The position numbers and the translations under genes were made by a program. Positions 1 through 10,264 of a stretch of DNA of 64,000 nucleotides are shown here, piece by piece (position 1 is the first letter of the stretch; every line of letters begins with the position of its first letter). Under the pieces are notes generated by a model. That model saw only the letters and a program-made list of their open reading frames with translations. It did not search any database and was not told where the DNA came from. Origin of the DNA: Gracilaria domingensis (taxonomy: Eukaryota; Rhodophyta; Florideophyceae; Gracilariales; Gracilariaceae); assembly GCA_022539475.1 (NCBI GenBank), contig VCMS01000074.1, positions 141,784 to 205,783 of the forward strand, in the 5' to 3' direction.

Positions 1-113
1 TTTGTTTTGTTGCTCATCATCACTAGTCTGTCTTCTGCCCAAGTTCCGTTTGAGCACGCAAACGGCAGAGCCGACAAGATCGACATGCCTCTCAGCAACC
101 ATGCATCAAATAA

Positions 114-728
114 AGCTCAGATTCCTACCGCTATATCAATCGCCCAACTTTCGTCCGTCTCGAGGTGTGCATGGCCATTGATGGAAGCGAGGAAACTGTA
201 GTACCGTCACTGTGGTTCGAGGCGCAGAAGGAATTTGTGAAACTGCTGGCTCTTGCTATCGAAGGAGATGAACCAAAACTCAAATACGCGGGTGTGCAAT
301 ATGGCCTGATTCCAGCATCGTTAAGTGGGCTCAAAGGCAATGTCCATGAGTTCGTTCTTGACGTTGACTCGGCAGTGTACCTGAACGCATCAAGCACGTT
401 CATCTCTCCCGGTATTATTGAGTGCTGGCAACACCTGCAGGAAGTTGTGGGCAAGCCGCAGAAAATTGTTGTGTTCCTTAACAGTAGGAGCAACTATGTT
501 GACTTCAGTTCGGCGATTGCAGCAGCCAAGAGTTTTCTTGCCATTTCAGGTAATTCTCTCTTTGTCGTGGGCTTAGGTAGCTTCAAGATTGGAAAAATCG
601 AGAGTCTGGCTGGCAGCCCTGACAGGGCTTTCGCAGTTGAAACGTTGACTGATCTTGTTAGCATTCTTCCTCTTCTCGTTGCAAAGATTTGCGCCATGGT
701 GGTAGAGGCGGTTCCTGTGGGTATTTAG
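114..728 (+). CDS. von Willebrand factor A domain protein, 3' part
   Basis: The frame is open from 114 to the TAG at 726-728. It contains a metal-ion-dependent adhesion motif (AIDGSEE, about 171-195), then the alternating strands and helices of a vWA fold: an amphipathic segment (FVKLLALAIEG), a strand before VQYGL, a stretch around FSSAIAAAKSFL, and FVVGLGSFKIG followed by a final helix. These are the usual vWA elements in order; such domains bind protein or glycan ligands through a divalent metal. The only in-frame ATG is at 171, immediately before the motif, so the true start is probably in an upstream exon. A different frame from 1 to 201 reads a short hydrophobic leader (LLIITSLSSAQ) that could be a signal peptide joined by an intron ending near the AG at 119-120. 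The gene is therefore cut by the window edge or by an intron. Domain call fairly sure; exon structure unresolved. Confidence 0.6.
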   Translation, partial: SSDSYRYINRPTFVRLEVCMAIDGSEETVVPSLWFEAQKEFVKLLALAIEGDEPKLKYAGVQYGLIPASLSGLKGNVHEFVLDVDSAVYLNASSTFISPGIIECWQHLQEVVGKPQKIVVFLNSRSNYVDFSSAIAAAKSFLAISGNSLFVVGLGSFKIGKIESLAGSPDRAFAVETLTDLVSILPLLVAKICAMVVEAVPVGI

Positions 729-786
729 TTGTTAATCTATTGAGGAGCGCAATGGGAGCAGTTACTGTCTGATGGAAACTGTGATT

Positions 787-1712
787 TAATGTACCACCAA
801 GATCTCAAGCAACTCTCAGTTCCGATGCTTAGCTGATAACCCTGTAAACGGTATTGCGTATCGCGGATCATAGAGGATACTTCGGTTTGTGGATGCTATT
901 GTTTGGAGATACTACGGCTCATTTTTTTCCTCTGTTTGTAGACTTAATTCTGGTTTGCTCTGTTTCTAAACGTTGCGTCCTTTAGGCCCTTTCTACATCG
1001 GGACATGGACAGATTTGCAGCTGTCTATTGTCCACAGTTTTGGGGTCGCTTCTTGAGCGACCCCACTGAAGAGACACTTCAAAAATCGTTCTGTCAGATT
1101 TGTTTTTAATTTTTCTGCCGGCAAGGTTGATTTGCTTTTAATTTTTATGGTACACGTGTGCCAGATTTGCGTGTCCATGTCCCGGTGTAGAAAAGGCCTT
1201 ACCAAACGTTCATCACACAATGTGATGTCATCAGCGCTACGCATTTGCTTGTGTCAGCGAGTCAATCCACGTCAAACATTTCGAACTGTACACGTATGCA
1301 CAACTACATTTTGCTTACAGCACAGACACGTACACCGGGGTGTGTGCTGTAAGCAAATGTATGTCGTTGTGCTTACATTTCTTTTACATTTATAGAATTT
1401 CGAAGAACGGAGATATAATACGAGAGTGAGTGGATTGGAGATCTAAAGAACTGGGAAATATCATATCAGCATATTTAATTGTAAAGCCTTACTGACGAAT
1501 CAAATTGAAGAATTCCAAAAACATTCACAATAAACAATTTAAAATAGTGCTATTCTGTCAGTCTGGCTACGTGTGATACGGCGTGAGTTTGTTATTGGCT
1601 TACACTTAGATCACATGTAAGCGAATCTCATTCGCAGATGATATGGCTTAACTCTTGGCAAAGCCGCGTTTGCAGCGACCTGAAGCCCACGTTAGCATGA
1701 TGTGATGTGATC
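787..1712 (+). repeat. Dispersed non-coding repeat, copy A
   Basis: This stretch aligns along its length with 6590-7316 in the same orientation, at roughly 80-85 percent identity by eye, starting at AAGATCTCAAGCAACTCTCA and ending near GAAGCCCACGTTAGCA. No long ORF is conserved between the copies, so it is a non-coding dispersed repeat. It is interrupted at 985-1198 by a MITE absent from the other copy. Confidence 0.75.
985..1198. mobile_element. PIF/Harbinger-type MITE (214 bp)
   Basis: The ends are inverted repeats of about 26 bp (left GGCCCTTTCTACATCGGGAC, right complement GGCCTTTTCTACACCGGGAC), flanked on both sides by TTA (982-984 and 1199-1201). The paralogous repeat at 6590-7316 reads straight from GCGTCCTTTA into CCGAACGTTC and so preserves the uninserted site. 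TTA duplications and G-rich ends containing CTAC are typical of PIF/Harbinger. The termini share TCTACAYC and ATGGACA with the full-length element at 26755-28892, so related transposases could act on it. No coding capacity. Confidence 0.85.
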
Positions 1713-1852
1713 AAGAGTTGCTTTTACGTGGGAGGGCTGCATGTTGTCGTAGGCAGTGAGCATCAAGCCACATCAGCGATAGCTATTCTGTCTTCTGTTT
1801 CTGTCAAAGTCTATCCATTCTATAGAAAGCAACGCGTTTGATAGAAGGAGAC

Positions 1853-2735
1853 TTTTTGATGAATTGCTGACATTGTTGTATTTTCATTACACTTACACTA
1901 TACGTAAACAATCTCATGAGTTCCGTACTCTTAAACCCTTTTGAGACGGTTCGCTTATGTCTAGTGAGCTAGACATAAGCGGACAACATGATTGGGTAGC
2001 CGCTATAACAAATCGTTATTGTATCGCAGAGATCACAAGATATCTGTGTCTTGTTTAGCTTTGGCAAAGAAGGAGGCAAGGACCGCATCCTGTCTGCCTC
2101 GTTGAATCTCCACGAGATCAACTATCCGGGTTCGGGTTGGGTGGGAAAAGGAAAACACTAACTGAATCAGAGGTCGCAGCGCGATGGTGGCTTCAAGAAG
2201 CCTTCTAATGGCAATACCAAAAAGCTGCCGATCGTCATCACCGCATCACCGTCGGCGGTGACCGACGGCGGTGACCAACGCACAAGCACAAATGTCTTGG
2301 ATCAAGTGCTAAAAATAAACTATATTCTTCGTGCCTCGAAAAGATCATTGTCAGCGTGCCACTTGTCTGCTTGGCTTATTATGTCTAGCTCTCTAGACAT
2401 AAGCAAAGTATCTTTTCAATTGGCTACAAATTCAATCAGTTTTAAATCAAACCAATAACATTCGAACTCGAGTACCACGTGTACTTCAATCAACATGGTT
2501 TGTTACACCGCTCTCTCTCAGCCGCATGATCGAGTCATTTCTTTCCTTCTCATTGGCTATTTCTTATGTCTAGCTCACTAGACATAAGAACTTTTAGTCC
2601 CAAAAGGGTTAACGACATATTTTGTATTACGTCAATTAGAGCTAGTAGGGCAAAGAAAAGCGTACACCATTCGCAAGATAGGGTTACTATTGAGAGAGAA
2701 ATTACATATAAGTAATTCGGTCTAGTAGACACTGT
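1853..2735. repeat. Repeat segment interrupted by a TTAA element
   Basis: Positions 1853-1930 and 2613-2735 together match the reverse complement of 6345-6540, including the block reading ACACTATACGTAAACAATCT and the block with CACCATTCGCAAGATAGG. The interval 1931-2612 is missing from the other copy and is a separate insertion. Non-coding. Confidence 0.75.
1931..2612. mobile_element. piggyBac-like non-autonomous element (682 bp with TTAA)
   Basis: Both boundaries are TTAA (1931-1934 and 2609-2612), followed inward by ACCCTTTTGAGAC on the left and the complement of GTCCCAAAAGGG on the right. CCC-starting termini with TTAA duplications are the signature of the piggyBac superfamily. A palindrome of about 26 bp (TTATGTCTAG..CTAGACATAA) lies just inside each end (1953-1980 and 2563-2588), with a third copy at 2378-2403, giving subterminal repeats that a transposase could bind. 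The related repeat at 6345-6540 shows the unoccupied site. No ORF resembling a transposase. Confidence 0.75.
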
Positions 2736-2816
2736 AGTCTTAGGTCGGGGTAATTTAAGATTTATTTTTCCCGTGGTTATTGTAACCGTAACCGGGACTG
2801 AATAGAATTAAATGAC

Positions 2817-4928
2817 TTATTCCACCGTCAAATCAGGACACACGCCAATTACGTCATCAGTCGATGCATTCCCATCAACTCCCAAGTTAATGGTTCCGAA
2901 TAGGGAGCAAACTCTGCTTACACCACCTGTGATAACATCACAAGATTCGCCGCACGATGAAGAACAGATGAAAGATACGGCTAACTCTGCCTGCGTCACA
3001 CCAATTCGATCAGGTATGGCGCCCTGTTTACAACCAGATGACACCGGGCAGCTGCAAACGGAGAGAACAGAATAGATAGTTAGTAGCAGAAGACATGAGG
3101 CATTGCTCATGAACATAATAAGAGAATTAACGTACCAAGCGAAGCTATTCGGCAATCCGGCGTCCTGGCAAATTGACATGGACGCTCCCTCGCATGGATT
3201 GCAAGTAGAATCATCCACGGTTGGATCAGGTATGCACTGGCACACCCCAGTGGAAATATCCGGCAGGAAACAGTTGGGACATTCACAAACGACGGGGCAC
3301 GCGGGGCAATCAGAAGGACACTCTATGATGGGTTCCAGGCACCCCAGGCCGCAATCTGACGGCATACCACAATCATCTGCGCATAGAGTCTCTCCGGGAT
3401 TGCAAGTGTTAGAATCACATACGATCGGCTGAGTTGGACAGTTGGCTGAATCATTGGGATCGCCGCATGTGAGGGTGCCGCCGCATGAGCACTCGTTGGG
3501 CGACGTGCACACAGCAGGAACTTCGGGGGTTGCCGGACCATTAGGACACACTCCTTCGGGTGGGCACAGGCCGACACAGGGCGTGACAGGTTCACATTCA
3601 GAAGCGTCGCACACCAAATCGAACGTGCAGGACGTCGGGTATCCTCCGCAGTCTATGTTTGGAGCTCCACAATCGTCGGGACAAAGAGTCATTCCGGGAC
3701 TGCAAGTGGTAGAATCACATACGATCGGCTGAACTGGACAGTTGGCAGGATCGGTTGGGTCGCCGCAGGTGAGGGTGCCGCCGCATGAACACTCGTTGGG
3801 CGACGTGCACACAGCAGGAACTTCGGGGGTTGCCGGACCACTAGGACACACTCCTTCAGGTGGGCACAGGCCGACACAGGGCGTGACAGGTTCACATTCA
3901 GAAGCGTCGCACACCAAATCGAACGTGCAGGACGTCGGGTATCCTCCGCAGTCTATGTTTGGAGCTCCACAATCGTCGGGACAAAGAGTCATTCCGGGAC
4001 TGCAAGTGGTAGAATCACATACTATCGGCTGAACTGGACAGTTGGCAGGATCGGTTGGGTCGCCGCAGGTGAGGGTGCCGCCGCATGAACACTCGTTGGG
4101 CGCCGTGCAGACAGCAGGAGTTTCGAGGGTTGCCGGACCATTAGGACACACTCCTTCGGGTGGGCACAGGTCGACACAGGGCGTGACAGGTTCACACTCA
4201 GAAGCGTCGCACACCAACTCGAATGTGCAGGAAGTGGGGTATCCGCCGCAGTCTATCTGTGGCGGTGGTGCGCAATCTGCCGGACAGAGAACCGTGCCCG
4301 AGTCACAGGAGCCGGGGGAGGAAATGGCGCAATCTTGTGGCTGCACACAGGCGCTGCCCAGGCACTCGCACTCGCAAGGGGGCTCCACAGACACGGCGTT
4401 GCACCATTGCCTGCCAGAACAAGCCGGTGTTCCCGAGTACACTGTCTCTTGCTCAGTGCCGCAGTCGAGCACACCGTGCGTGTAGACGAGAAGCGTTTCA
4501 CAGCACGAGAGATCGATGAAGAGACTTGCCGGACACTCGATGAAGAATGAGGTAGGAGAGCCGGGGACGGACCTCTTGCAAGGAAATCTTCCCGGAGAGA
4601 CTCGGGAGAGCTGCGTGTTGACGATATTGACGTGGACGTCGTCCGTGATCGTGCATCGAGAGTCGGTGACCGTATAAGTGACGGAAATACCTGCGCTGGA
4701 GAGGGTGAACTCGACAAAGCCCACTACCTGCTGGTCTCTTCCGGCGAAAAGCGTTTGAGGACCTGAATGGAAGGTCTCGTACCCGCACGAAGCCAAACTG
4801 TCCATGCGTGTGGAAAGGTGAGGAAGGAAAACCTCTGACTTGCTGTTGAGATCACGGGCTTCCGAGGGGCCTAGCAGCAGCAGCAGCATAGCTGCTGTAA
4901 AGAAGAGGTGGATATAGAGGAAGATCAT
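2817..4928 (-). CDS. Secreted cysteine-rich protein with 100-aa repeats
   Basis: The ATG at 4928 starts a typical signal peptide (hydrophobic run AAMLLLLLGPSEA). The protein is then very rich in Cys, Pro and Gly, with motifs such as CPPEGVC, CSCGGTLTCGD and CDASECEPV. Three near-identical units of about 100 residues occupy 3442-4341, with a partial fourth after them. An 84-bp intron is visible at 3052-3135 (on the - strand GTACGT...TTTGCAG). It is a multiple of three, so the unspliced frame also reads through, as an out-of-place hydrophobic stretch. Splicing joins FA to CCPVSS and gives 675 aa ending at 2817. It is probably an extracellular matrix or wall protein; the family is not recognised. 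No close operon-like partner. Confidence 0.8.
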   Translation of the reverse strand: MIFLYIHLFFTAAMLLLLLGPSEARDLNSKSEVFLPHLSTRMDSLASCGYETFHSGPQTLFAGRDQQVVGFVEFTLSSAGISVTYTVTDSRCTITDDVHVNIVNTQLSRVSPGRFPCKRSVPGSPTSFFIECPASLFIDLSCCETLLVYTHGVLDCGTEQETVYSGTPACSGRQWCNAVSVEPPCECECLGSACVQPQDCAISSPGSCDSGTVLCPADCAPPPQIDCGGYPTSCTFELVCDASECEPVTPCVDLCPPEGVCPNGPATLETPAVCTAPNECSCGGTLTCGDPTDPANCPVQPIVCDSTTCSPGMTLCPDDCGAPNIDCGGYPTSCTFDLVCDASECEPVTPCVGLCPPEGVCPSGPATPEVPAVCTSPNECSCGGTLTCGDPTDPANCPVQPIVCDSTTCSPGMTLCPDDCGAPNIDCGGYPTSCTFDLVCDASECEPVTPCVGLCPPEGVCPNGPATPEVPAVCTSPNECSCGGTLTCGDPNDSANCPTQPIVCDSNTCNPGETLCADDCGMPSDCGLGCLEPIIECPSDCPACPVVCECPNCFLPDISTGVCQCIPDPTVDDSTCNPCEGASMSICQDAGLPNSFAWYVNSLIMFMSNASCLLLLTIYSVLSVCSCPVSSGCKQGAIPDRIGVTQAELAVSFICSSSCGESCDVITGGVSRVCSLFGTINLGVDGNASTDDVIGVCPDLTVE
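3442..4341 (-). repeat. Three tandem 300-bp coding units
   Basis: The units start at 3442, 3742 and 4042. The first two differ by only a few bases over 300 bp and the third is more diverged, with one extra codon. A partial unit lies at about 3342-3441. Each unit carries the same cysteine pattern. The identity of neighbours suggests recent duplication or gene conversion. Confidence 0.9.
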
Positions 4929-5078
4929 CGTTGACTCAGGATAACAAAATACTTGTCCCCGAGCAGCCGGGTTGACGAGGGATCAGACTTGTTCAATCGC
5001 GGGGGGTCATGCGCCTTTATGGAGAAAGTGGTGGCAATGGGCAGCCACTAGCACTTGGATGGATCAAAGTGGATCAAA

Positions 5079-5165
5079 GTTTGGCACACGCAACTTGCGT
5101 GACGCAAGCAAGCACAGCTACTTTTATTGATATGATGATGATGCCAAGGCTTGCGTGTGTCAAAC
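5079..5165. repeat. Short inverted-repeat element
   Basis: GTTTGGCACACGCAA at the left and TTGCGTGTGTCAAAC at the right are inverted repeats bounding an 87-bp sequence. It could be a tiny foldback element. No target-site duplication is obvious. Confidence 0.45.
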
Positions 5166-6344
5166 TTACAAGGCTGTGTATTCATGGGTAATTCTGTGAT
5201 TGAAGGCGGGTGCAGTCAAGGGGACGACCTGTGTTTGTGCTATGCAGTGCATAGTACTGCACCGTAATTATTGGGGTGCAAGAGCTCCCAAGGGTGCCGA
5301 ACGCACGTCTTAGGGCGGGATAATGAATACCACGCATCGCACATGGGCCATATGTATCACACCGAGCGAGAGGTATCTCTTTTTGGTTGGGTCTGGTTGT
5401 CCACTTGTCTGATTGAAGACTGCGAAACGGCATAAAAGCCGGTGAGGGAGGCATTGTAACGGTACTACACTTTGTCCATAGCGCAGCTTGCACCAAAAAA
5501 ACAAGTGCTCCGGCACTCCCGCGGAGTGCGGGCAGCTCAGCGTGACGGCCGTGGCGTAACGCGCCGGCGGTCACGCCGAGCCGCATCATTCGTACGCAAC
5601 CGCCCCCGCGGCGCATGCGCTACCTTCGGTACATGCGTGTCCTCGGTAGAAGACATCGTAGCCTACGAATCGTACCTACGAATCGTAGGCTACGATGATG
5701 TTACCGCTGGTACGTTTGTACATGACCAGATATTGAGATATGTACACGTGTAGCTCGGGACTGATAGACCTCGCTCAAGTGCAGCCATTGGAAAATGAAC
5801 GTGTCCCCAAGTCATTGTAATCCTTTCGGGTAACGCCGCAATACTATTTTTCAATCTCTCTGCTTACATAGGCGTATTTGGTTCGGAGACGGTTAAAATT
5901 CTTGATCATGATGGCACCAGCTTCGTGCTGACGCTCATGGCAGCATGATCACGATGAACATGACGTTGACGCTGTGCGAATCGTACCGATCGTACCGTAC
6001 GATCGCAAGATACCTTCGAGGTAAAACGCTTTGCAAACGAGATACGATCGGATTGATAACATATTATCTTTCACGCAACGCGAATTCGCATGCAATTGGA
6101 AAGATAAGATATTATTTATCTTTCCAAAAATGGCTCATTTCGCGTTCTCCATCAATCGTGGTCCAACCTATCCCTGGGATATCTTAGACCGTCAATGAGA
6201 CAATTGCGTCAGCGTGGAAAAAGGGAGGGGTGTATCACGGCACCGCAGGACGCTGCCTGAGGTGACATGTGACGGCCACGCCGTTGGTCCATCCAATTGC
6301 TGGCAGAATTAGTTGGACCGACTAGAGCGTCCGTGAGAGCAAGT
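5166..6344. other. Intergenic stretch with a 44-bp palindrome
   Basis: No convincing gene is seen; the open frames here lack motifs and mostly lack ATG starts. The notable item is a 44-bp palindrome at 5654-5697 (arms CATCGTAGCCTACGAATCGTA and its near complement, two mismatches). A weaker hairpin lies near 6097-6127 (TTGGAAAGATA..TATCTTTCCAA). Confidence 0.5.
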
Positions 6345-6540
6345 CTATCAGTAGACCGAATTACTTTTATGTAACTTCTCTCTCAATAGTGATCCTATCT
6401 TGCGAATGGTGTAGGTTTTTCTTTGCCCTAGCTCGAATTGACGTAATAAAACATCTTACGTGAAGAGTACGGGACTCATGAGATTGTTTACGTATAGTGT
6501 AAGTAATAAAAACATAACATTGTCAGCAATTCATGAAAAA
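6345..6540 (-). repeat. Inverted copy of the 1.9/2.6-kb repeat (empty site)
   Basis: This is the reverse complement of 1853-1930 joined directly to 2613-2735. Where the other copy has TTAA-element-TTAA, this one reads through (TTCACGTAAGATG on the complementary strand). It therefore marks the uninserted state. Confidence 0.7.
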
Positions 6541-6589
6541 GTCTTAGAGCAAGCCTATTAGTGCAGGCAAATAATGTGTTAATCCAATT

Positions 6590-7316
6590 TGAAGCACCAC
6601 TAAGATCTCAAGCAACTCTCAGTTCCGATACTTTGCTGATAACCCTGTAACCGGTATTGCGTATGGCGGATCATACCGAATACTACGGTTTGTGGATGCT
6701 ATCGTTTGGATAATATGGCACATTTTTTTCCTCTGTTTGCAGAGTTAACACTGTTTTGCTCTGCGTCCTTTACCGAACGTTCATCACACAATGTCATGTC
6801 CACTGCGCTACGCATTTGCTTGTGTCACAAGAAGCCAGCGAGTCAATCCAAGTAAAACATTTCTGTTTCGAACTGTAGGCACAACTACGTGTACACGTAC
6901 CGACAGTTTACTTACAGCACAGACACGTACACAAGGGTGTATGCTGTTAACAAAATGTATGTCGTTGTGCCTACATTTCATATACGTGTAGAATTTCGAA
7001 GAACGGAGAGATGATTAATACGAGATTAATAGTGGAATGGAGATCTCAATGAGCTGGAAATATCATATCAGGCAGATTTAATTGAAAAGCACTGAGTCAG
7101 GAATACTGACGAATAAAATTGAAAATTTCCGAAGACATTCACAATAAACATTTTAGAATAATGCTATTCTGTCGGCTGGCAACGCGTGCTACGTGTGAAA
7201 CAGCGTGAGTTTGCTACTGGCTTACATTTAGATCATATGTAAGCTCTATTCGCAGATGATATGGCTTAATGCTAAACAAAGCCACGTTTGCAGCGACCAG
7301 AAGCCCACGTTAGCAC
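6590..7316 (+). repeat. Dispersed non-coding repeat, copy B
   Basis: Same sequence family and orientation as 787-1712 but without the Harbinger MITE, so it is about 200 bp shorter. Immediately downstream (about 7386-7520) the phrase AGCTCCACGTTATCGAAC occurs in two to three imperfect copies about 60 bp apart. No ORF is conserved between the two copies. Confidence 0.75.
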
Positions 7317-7713
7317 TCGCATTAAAAATGCATACTGCTTCTTCGTTTTATGAGGCATTTGCTAACAATTGGGTTTCCACGTATCTCAGCTACACGTTAT
7401 CGAACGAGCTATTTTCAATGTGGGCCGTAGATACAAGTCTCCCTGAGCTCCACGTTATCGAACAAACTCTTCTCAACGATGGCTTTGGAGATGTACGAAC
7501 TTCCTCAGCTCCACGTTAGACTTTACATCATGCTTTTTTCGTTCCAACACTCGTACCTACTCTGCAACTCGAGCGATACGTATATGCTGTCGATGCTTTT
7601 CCTGTTGGAAACACATTTCAGTCTGACCTCTCCTTAAATGTGGTGCCCTAGCATATCAAAACTCCCTCGCCCGGGTACAGAACATCTGCTTTATCTCTCG
7701 AAACTCACGAATC

Positions 7714-9515
7714 ATGTCCGCTTTGCTTCTTATCATCTCGCACATCCTTTTCATCGTAGTATATGTGACCTGTACGCCTTTGACTTGCGCAGATCATCCG
7801 GCATACTCACCGGATTTGAACCCAGTACTTGTATCATCATGGACCATTCTCAACGGCCGAAGCAGAACTGACGCTTTTTATTATCCACGATACACCGCTC
7901 ATCATTACGCACCGACCTTGGATGAGCGCTCTATGGTGTACTACGGGCTCGATTGGTTCATAGCCGCACACCACCGCCAACCGGTCTCCGACAGTTTTGT
8001 GCAACTCAACCTACATCGCGACGCGAAGATTTATTTGATTGTCCCGGTGAAGAGCAATCGAGACCTACCTACGGCAACCCTTCCCGGGTGGACCAGTGAA
8101 GGTTGGGCTACTCGTGTCACCGAGCCGGACGATGAGTTCATATTTGGCGTTCATCAAAAGAAGACCAGATATATTCCAAAACGAGCGTACATCTTTTCAA
8201 AAGACGCAAAAGGCATGGCTGTTCTTCCTTCGAATGACTGGGTGAAACGCAGTGTCTCTGGTGTGGAGGGTGTTGGAAAATGGTTTGCCATGATTGCAGA
8301 AAGCGATGGTCAACCGTCGAAAATGCCGACTCAATCAAACTCCGTGGTGGACGCTATTCTTCCGAATCAAAGATGCCCAGATGCTCTTCATGACCTGTGG
8401 GTTGTGCCAGAACCTGATGTCTCAGATGAGGATGTGAATGGCAGAATGTGGCCTACATGGCATCCACAATGGGACCCATGTTACTGGTGGTATGTTTAAC
8501 TCCAACAACTCTTCCTCGTCATGGTTCTCTATGGCGTCTTAAGGAATACTGTTTCTGAAACTAACCAAAAACTTTTCTTTCGTTTCACGCTTCTGTTCTG
8601 ACGTAGCGCTTATGATCATGAACATGGATCATCTGCACTTGCGTTAATGAACTACGCGCCTAGGTTTGGATATACTCCGTGGAAGAATAATCGAGAAGAC
8701 GAGTCGCATGAGGGCTTCAAGTGTGCTGTGTTCCGAACAAGTGTACACTACGTATGCTTCTGTATTCATGCGCAGACATCAAAGTTACGACGAGTTCCAA
8801 GACGGACTCAAATCTGCCGTCAAGGACGAAGGAACTGCTGGCGGACGTAACTCATAAGGGCTTCTTCGGTTTCACGGGAACGAGAGCATTAGGTGGAGGC
8901 TTTGTGGGCTTGACGAACGAGGAAGAAGAGATGCGAAACGAGTTGTGGGATAACGATCGGGCCTCGAACAAGCGCTCGGTGAATGTGATCAACCTCAATG
9001 ATCTCAACCCCAATTACGCTTACAACGAAGAAGGAATAATACGTGGCCGGTATGAGGAGTGGACGACAAACCCCATCTGTTCTGGTGCGGGGCGCAGTGG
9101 GATGGTCACCATGGACATCAGGAATCCCATCACCGGCATTGTTTCGTCAACCAAGTCCGACGAAAGTGTTAGCCTCGGCAGTGAGAAGAACGGCGTATTG
9201 ACGAGACACGACGGATCGTCGCGACTAATGCGTATTCGCGATTTTGCTTTCGGCGACAGTCATTGCCAATTCGCATCGGACACTGGCGATGACCGTCCGG
9301 CGGACGGAACTTTCTACACGGACGCGAGCGGAAGGACGCTGATGAGCGGTCCTAGTGAGACCAGCGTGAGACAGTTCGTGAAACGCGGCTTTGGTATGGA
9401 GATGGATGGGGTGTCGCGGTATATTGTGACGGACCCTTGGGGCGGGGAGTTGGCGGCCGGCCTCTCTCCTGGCCAAAGCAGTGACGGTTATGGGCTCGAT
9501 CCGAACGTGAACTGA
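7714..9515 (+). CDS. Secreted protein with DHEHG domain, spliced
   Basis: The ATG at 7714 opens a signal peptide (SALLLIISHILFIVVYVTC). Exon 1 ends at 8489 and a 117-bp intron (8490-8606, GTATGT...ACGTAG) joins WPTWHPQWDPCYW to CAYDHEHGSS, restoring one frame. The Cys-x-DHEHG motif, then FGYTPW and HEGFK, then YEEWTTNP, FYTDASGR and VTDPWGGE toward the C-terminus, recall an uncharacterised family I associate with bacteria and fungi; histidines and acids in DHEHG suggest metal binding. At least one more splice or a frame change is needed between about 8730 and 8870, where the coding frame shifts twice, before the long final frame ending at 9515. Exons 1 and 2 are well supported and the middle is unresolved. 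Function unknown. Confidence 0.65.
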
Positions 9516-9738
9516 GGGAACAAAGGTCGAGCTACCGCGTTGCATGCAGTAACGAAATGATAGCAATACAGAATGGTTGAAGCTTTGTATGGTTTGTGGA
9601 GGTGAGGGGGATAAATGAAAGTACGGCTTCATGGATCCCGGCTAGCTTGCCATCTTGTATTATGGTGAGCTCCAGAAACATAACAAATGGCTAGACTGCA
9701 GCTGAGTGTCCAGCATTGAAGCTGCACGACGATTAATT

Positions 9739-9996
9739 TGACGCTTCTTGCTAACTCGAAGGACCACAGACGTGCGTGGCACGGTGGCGAATGCCAACTT
9801 GTTACCGTTGGCAAAAGTCTCCGGACTAGCCTTGATGGTTGAGCCAGCCATGCCTTGCGGCGAAGGTAGTTGTGTTGTAGAAAATCAAATGCAAATTGTA
9901 AAAACGCGCAATCTTGATATGAGATGCCGCAGGAAAGCGGGTCTTGCATGCGCGCCGCATGGAGCAATTTGCACCACACGGCCGAAATGCTTTTGA
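9739..9996 (+). CDS. Possible small cysteine-rich ORF
   Basis: The frame is open from the stop at 9739-9741 to the TGA at 9994-9996; the first ATG is near 9838. The C-terminal part has six cysteines in 50 residues (CGEGSC..CRRKAGLAC..CTTRPKC), reminiscent of a small secreted protein or a last exon. There is no signal peptide in this frame and an antisense frame is equally long. Reported as doubtful. Confidence 0.2.
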
Positions 9997-10264
9997 CTGT
10001 AAATAACACCACTTTTTTTGACTTCGTGTCCTCGAAGATCTATAATTGCTCACCATGCCAAATTAGAACCTTGCTGTACCGTGTTTCCAATGTTTTGGGA
10101 CGAGTTTCTTTCAAGTCCGCTCCCCAATGTTCTATTCGTCCTCGACTGGAGCTGCGGTCAACTGTTTAAAAAGCATTCCCCCGCTCCCCTTTTCCCAGTC
10201 AAAATGGATTTGCTCTTCACCATCTTCTCGCCAAACTCACGTTCAGCATCCTAACAACTCCACT

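Noticed and set aside
3103-4550. Long + strand frames opposite the cysteine-rich gene
   Set aside because: They repeat with the 300-bp coding units of the - strand gene and have no features of their own, so they are antisense shadows.
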